Part shown: positions 33,076-34,682 of the stretch, in pieces
How the letters are laid out: each line of letters starts with the position of its first letter
How positions within the stretch are numbered: the first letter of the stretch is position 1
Assembly (NCBI RefSeq): GCF_002015075.1
Contig: NZ_MUXZ01000019.1
Location: forward strand, 1 to 34,682
DNA: 34,682 nt
Direction: 5' to 3'
Source of the DNA: Canicola haemoglobinophilus
Lineage (GTDB): Bacteria; Pseudomonadota; Gammaproteobacteria; Enterobacterales; Pasteurellaceae
Translations under genes and position numbers: made by a program
Notes under the pieces: generated by a model
Seen by the model: only the letters and a program-made list of their open reading frames with translations
The model's database searches: none
What the model was told of the DNA's origin: nothing

Positions 33076-34527
33076 ATGTCACAAAAATGTCCATTTGATC
33101 ATGTTTCAAAAACTTTAACTAACGCAGCAGGTGCACCTGTTGTTGATAACGATAACACAATGTCTGCTGGCCCTCGTGGTCCATTACTTTTACAAGATGT
33201 ATGGTTCCAAGAGAAATTAGCACACTTCGCTCGTGAGCGTATTCCTGAGCGTGTTGTTCATGCTAAAGGTTCTGCAGCTTATGGTACTTTCAAAGTAACT
33301 GCAGATATTACTAAATACACAAAAGCAGCTGTATTCAAACCAGGTGCTGAAACTGAAGTTTTATTACGTTTCTCAACTGTTGCGGGGGAGCGTGGTGCAG
33401 CAGATGCAGAGCGTGATGTGCGTGGTTTCTCATTAAAATTCTACACAGAACAAGGTAACTGGGACTTAGTAGGTAACAACACACCAGTATTCTTTATTCG
33501 TGATCCATTAAAATTCCCAGATTTTATTCACACACAAAAACGTAACCCACAAACTAACTTACGTGATGCAAACGCAGCATGGGATTTCTGGTCACGTCAC
33601 CCTGAGTCAATGCACCAAATTATGACATTGTTCTCAGATCGTGGTATTCCTGCGACTTTACGTCACATGAACGGTTACGGTAGCCACACTTATAGCTTTG
33701 TAAACGAAGCAAATGAGCGTTTCTGGGTTAAATTCCACTTCAAAACACAACAAGGTCACAAATTCTTCACTAACGAAGAAGCAGCAAAAGTTGTGGGCGA
33801 AAACCGTGAATCAAGCCAACAAGATTTATACGAAGCAATTGAGCGTGGCGAATTCCCACGTTGGACTGTTCAAGTACAAATCATGCCAGAAGCAGATGCA
33901 CACAAACATAACTATGCATTTGACTTAACGAAAGTATGGCCACATGCGGATTACCCTGTAATCGAAGTGGGTGTTTTAGAATTAAACCGTAACCCAGCAA
34001 ACTACTTCGCAGAAGTTGAGCAAGCGGCATTCGCACCATCTAACATCGTTCCGGGAATTGGTTTCTCACCAGACCGTATGTTACAAGGTCGTCTGTTCTC
34101 TTACCAAGATGCACAGCGTTACCGTTTAGGTGTTAACCACCACCAAATCCCTGTAAATGCACCAAAATGCCCATACCACACAACTCATCGTGATGGTGCA
34201 ATGCGTGTAGATAACAACGGTGGTAACCACCCTAACTATGCACCAAACCGTTTCGAAACTTATGTTCCGACACATGATCAAGTGCCTTTACAAATCGAAC
34301 GTGAAGCAGCGCACTTTGACTTCCGTGCATATGATGAAGATTACTACTCACAACCAGCAGCGCTTTACAATATCTTCACAGCTGAAGAGAAAGATCGTTT
34401 AGCGGGCAACTTTGCAGCTGGTTTAGCTGGTGTAACAGTTCCTGAAATCGTTGAGCGTCAAATGGCTCACTTCGAGAAAGTAAGTACAGAATTAGCAAAT
34501 GCTATCCGTGCTAAATTAGCAAAATAG
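33076..34527 (+). CDS. katA: monofunctional haem catalase
   Basis: This catalase breaks down hydrogen peroxide to water and oxygen in the cytoplasm. It has 483 residues, a clade 3 small-subunit type, comparable with HktE of H. influenzae. Catalytic H62 (ERVVHAKG) and N135 (VGNNTPVFF) are present. The proximal haem ligand is Y343 in RLFSYQDAQRYR. The protein lacks a signal peptide. Codon use is strongly biased and looks highly expressed. It has its own promoter with an OxyR-like site and its own terminator. The symbol could equally be hktE by Haemophilus usage. Confidence 0.95.
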   Translation: MSQKCPFDHVSKTLTNAAGAPVVDNDNTMSAGPRGPLLLQDVWFQEKLAHFARERIPERVVHAKGSAAYGTFKVTADITKYTKAAVFKPGAETEVLLRFSTVAGERGAADAERDVRGFSLKFYTEQGNWDLVGNNTPVFFIRDPLKFPDFIHTQKRNPQTNLRDANAAWDFWSRHPESMHQIMTLFSDRGIPATLRHMNGYGSHTYSFVNEANERFWVKFHFKTQQGHKFFTNEEAAKVVGENRESSQQDLYEAIERGEFPRWTVQVQIMPEADAHKHNYAFDLTKVWPHADYPVIEVGVLELNRNPANYFAEVEQAAFAPSNIVPGIGFSPDRMLQGRLFSYQDAQRYRLGVNHHQIPVNAPKCPYHTTHRDGAMRVDNNGGNHPNYAPNRFETYVPTHDQVPLQIEREAAHFDFRAYDEDYYSQPAALYNIFTAEEKDRLAGNFAAGLAGVTVPEIVERQMAHFEKVSTELANAIRAKLAK

Positions 34528-34565
34528 TATGAGTTAATAACCAAAAATAAAATCTCCCAAAATGA

Positions 34566-34593
34566 AAACCCATTAGAGCAATCTAATGGGTTT
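34566..34593 (+). terminator. rho-independent terminator of the catalase gene
   Basis: AAACCCATTAGA (34566-34577) and TCTAATGGGTTT (34582-34593) form a perfect 12-bp stem with loop GCAA, followed by further T bases. An uptake signal follows at 34611-34619. Confidence 0.9.
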
Positions 34594-34646
34594 TTCTTCG
34601 TTGAATGGAAAAGTGCGGTAGTAATTTAGAAGATTTTGTACTACAA

Positions 34647-34667
34647 CGATAGCGCACGTGTCCTCAC
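34647..34667 (-). repeat. partial inverted copy of the 140-bp repeat at the window end
   Basis: CGATAGCGC, two differing bases, then GTGTCCTCAC matches 19 of 21 positions of the complement of the unit tail in the 24257-24661 array. It is opposite in orientation to that array and is cut short by the end of the window. Confidence 0.6.
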
Positions 34668-34682
34668 CACACCTGTTCGAAA

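Larger units (their letters stand above)
949..34619. repeat. dispersed DNA uptake signal sequences (AAGTGCGGT)
   Basis: About thirty exact 9-mers in either orientation. Examples start at 949, 1875, 2971, 4437, 4467, 5193, 5354, 8932, 9534, 10708, 11970, 12574, 15085, 15651, 16170, 16820, 17690, 21233, 22225, 22258, 22868, 23668, 23710, 23997, 24468, 27622, 27879, 31981 and 34611, plus the terminator pair near 18895 and 18940. They direct uptake of related DNA by competent Pasteurellaceae. Only three lie between 24682 and 32560, so the restriction island is poorer in them than the core. Confidence 0.9.

Noticed and set aside
1..34682. tRNA or rRNA genes
   Set aside because: No cloverleaf with conserved T-loop, and no rRNA-like stretch, was noticed on either strand. 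A covariance-model scan would settle it.

Overview
The window is from a member of the Pasteurellaceae, Haemophilus/Aggregatibacter-like. About thirty exact copies of the Haemophilus-type DNA uptake signal (AAGTGCGGT or its complement) are scattered through it, the DNA is AT-rich, and the gene order lepB-lepA-grcA-ung is one I recall from H. influenzae. Species cannot be fixed from the sequence alone. A fused glutathione synthase (gshF) argues against H. influenzae itself.

Layout. 1-3424 (minus strand): lepB, lepA and the glycyl-radical spare part grcA, with two FNR-type sites upstream of grcA. 3707-6631 (plus): ung, yaaA, an unrecognised lipoprotein gene and fieF, tightly packed. 6743-7708: pfkA, ending at a terminator shared with convergent gshF (7763-10036, minus). 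10186-15558 (minus): the isc operon iscR-iscS-iscU-iscA-hscB-hscA-fdx, with an IscR-type promoter and no iscX. 15623-20437: trmJ, suhB, tldD and rng. 20565-24243 (plus): putP, cmoB and a HI0933/YhiN-type flavoprotein. These are housekeeping genes.

24257-32891 is accessory. It opens with three tandem copies of a ~140-bp unit containing two hairpins with mutually complementary loops. A type I restriction-modification locus follows, transcribed leftward: hsdM-hsdS-FRG-domain gene, a toxin-antitoxin pair on the other strand, then hsdR. Both enzyme genes are broken in this copy. hsdR carries a +2 (or -1) frameshift near codon 88. hsdM starts at an ATG lying inside a heptanucleotide repeat (three GCCAACA units), and the present copy number puts the start out of frame with the rest of the gene. 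Removing one unit restores a canonical HsdM N-terminus, so this looks like a phase-variable locus in the OFF state. Paired palindromic repeats bound the hsdM-hsdS-FRG segment on both sides (28633-28706 and 32713-32891).

33076-34527 (plus): a haem catalase behind a promoter with an OxyR-like site. The last ~35 bases hold an inverted partial copy of the 140-bp repeat, and the first ~19 bases resemble an insertion-sequence end. The window may therefore be a contig bounded by repeats.

Theme. Much of the core is iron, thiol and oxidant biology: YaaA, FieF, glutathione synthesis, Fe-S assembly, catalase, and the O2-sensitive glycyl-radical system. The most interesting part is the composite defence island. 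A phase-variable type I system carries an FRG-domain gene where PrrC-type guardian genes sit in other hsd loci.
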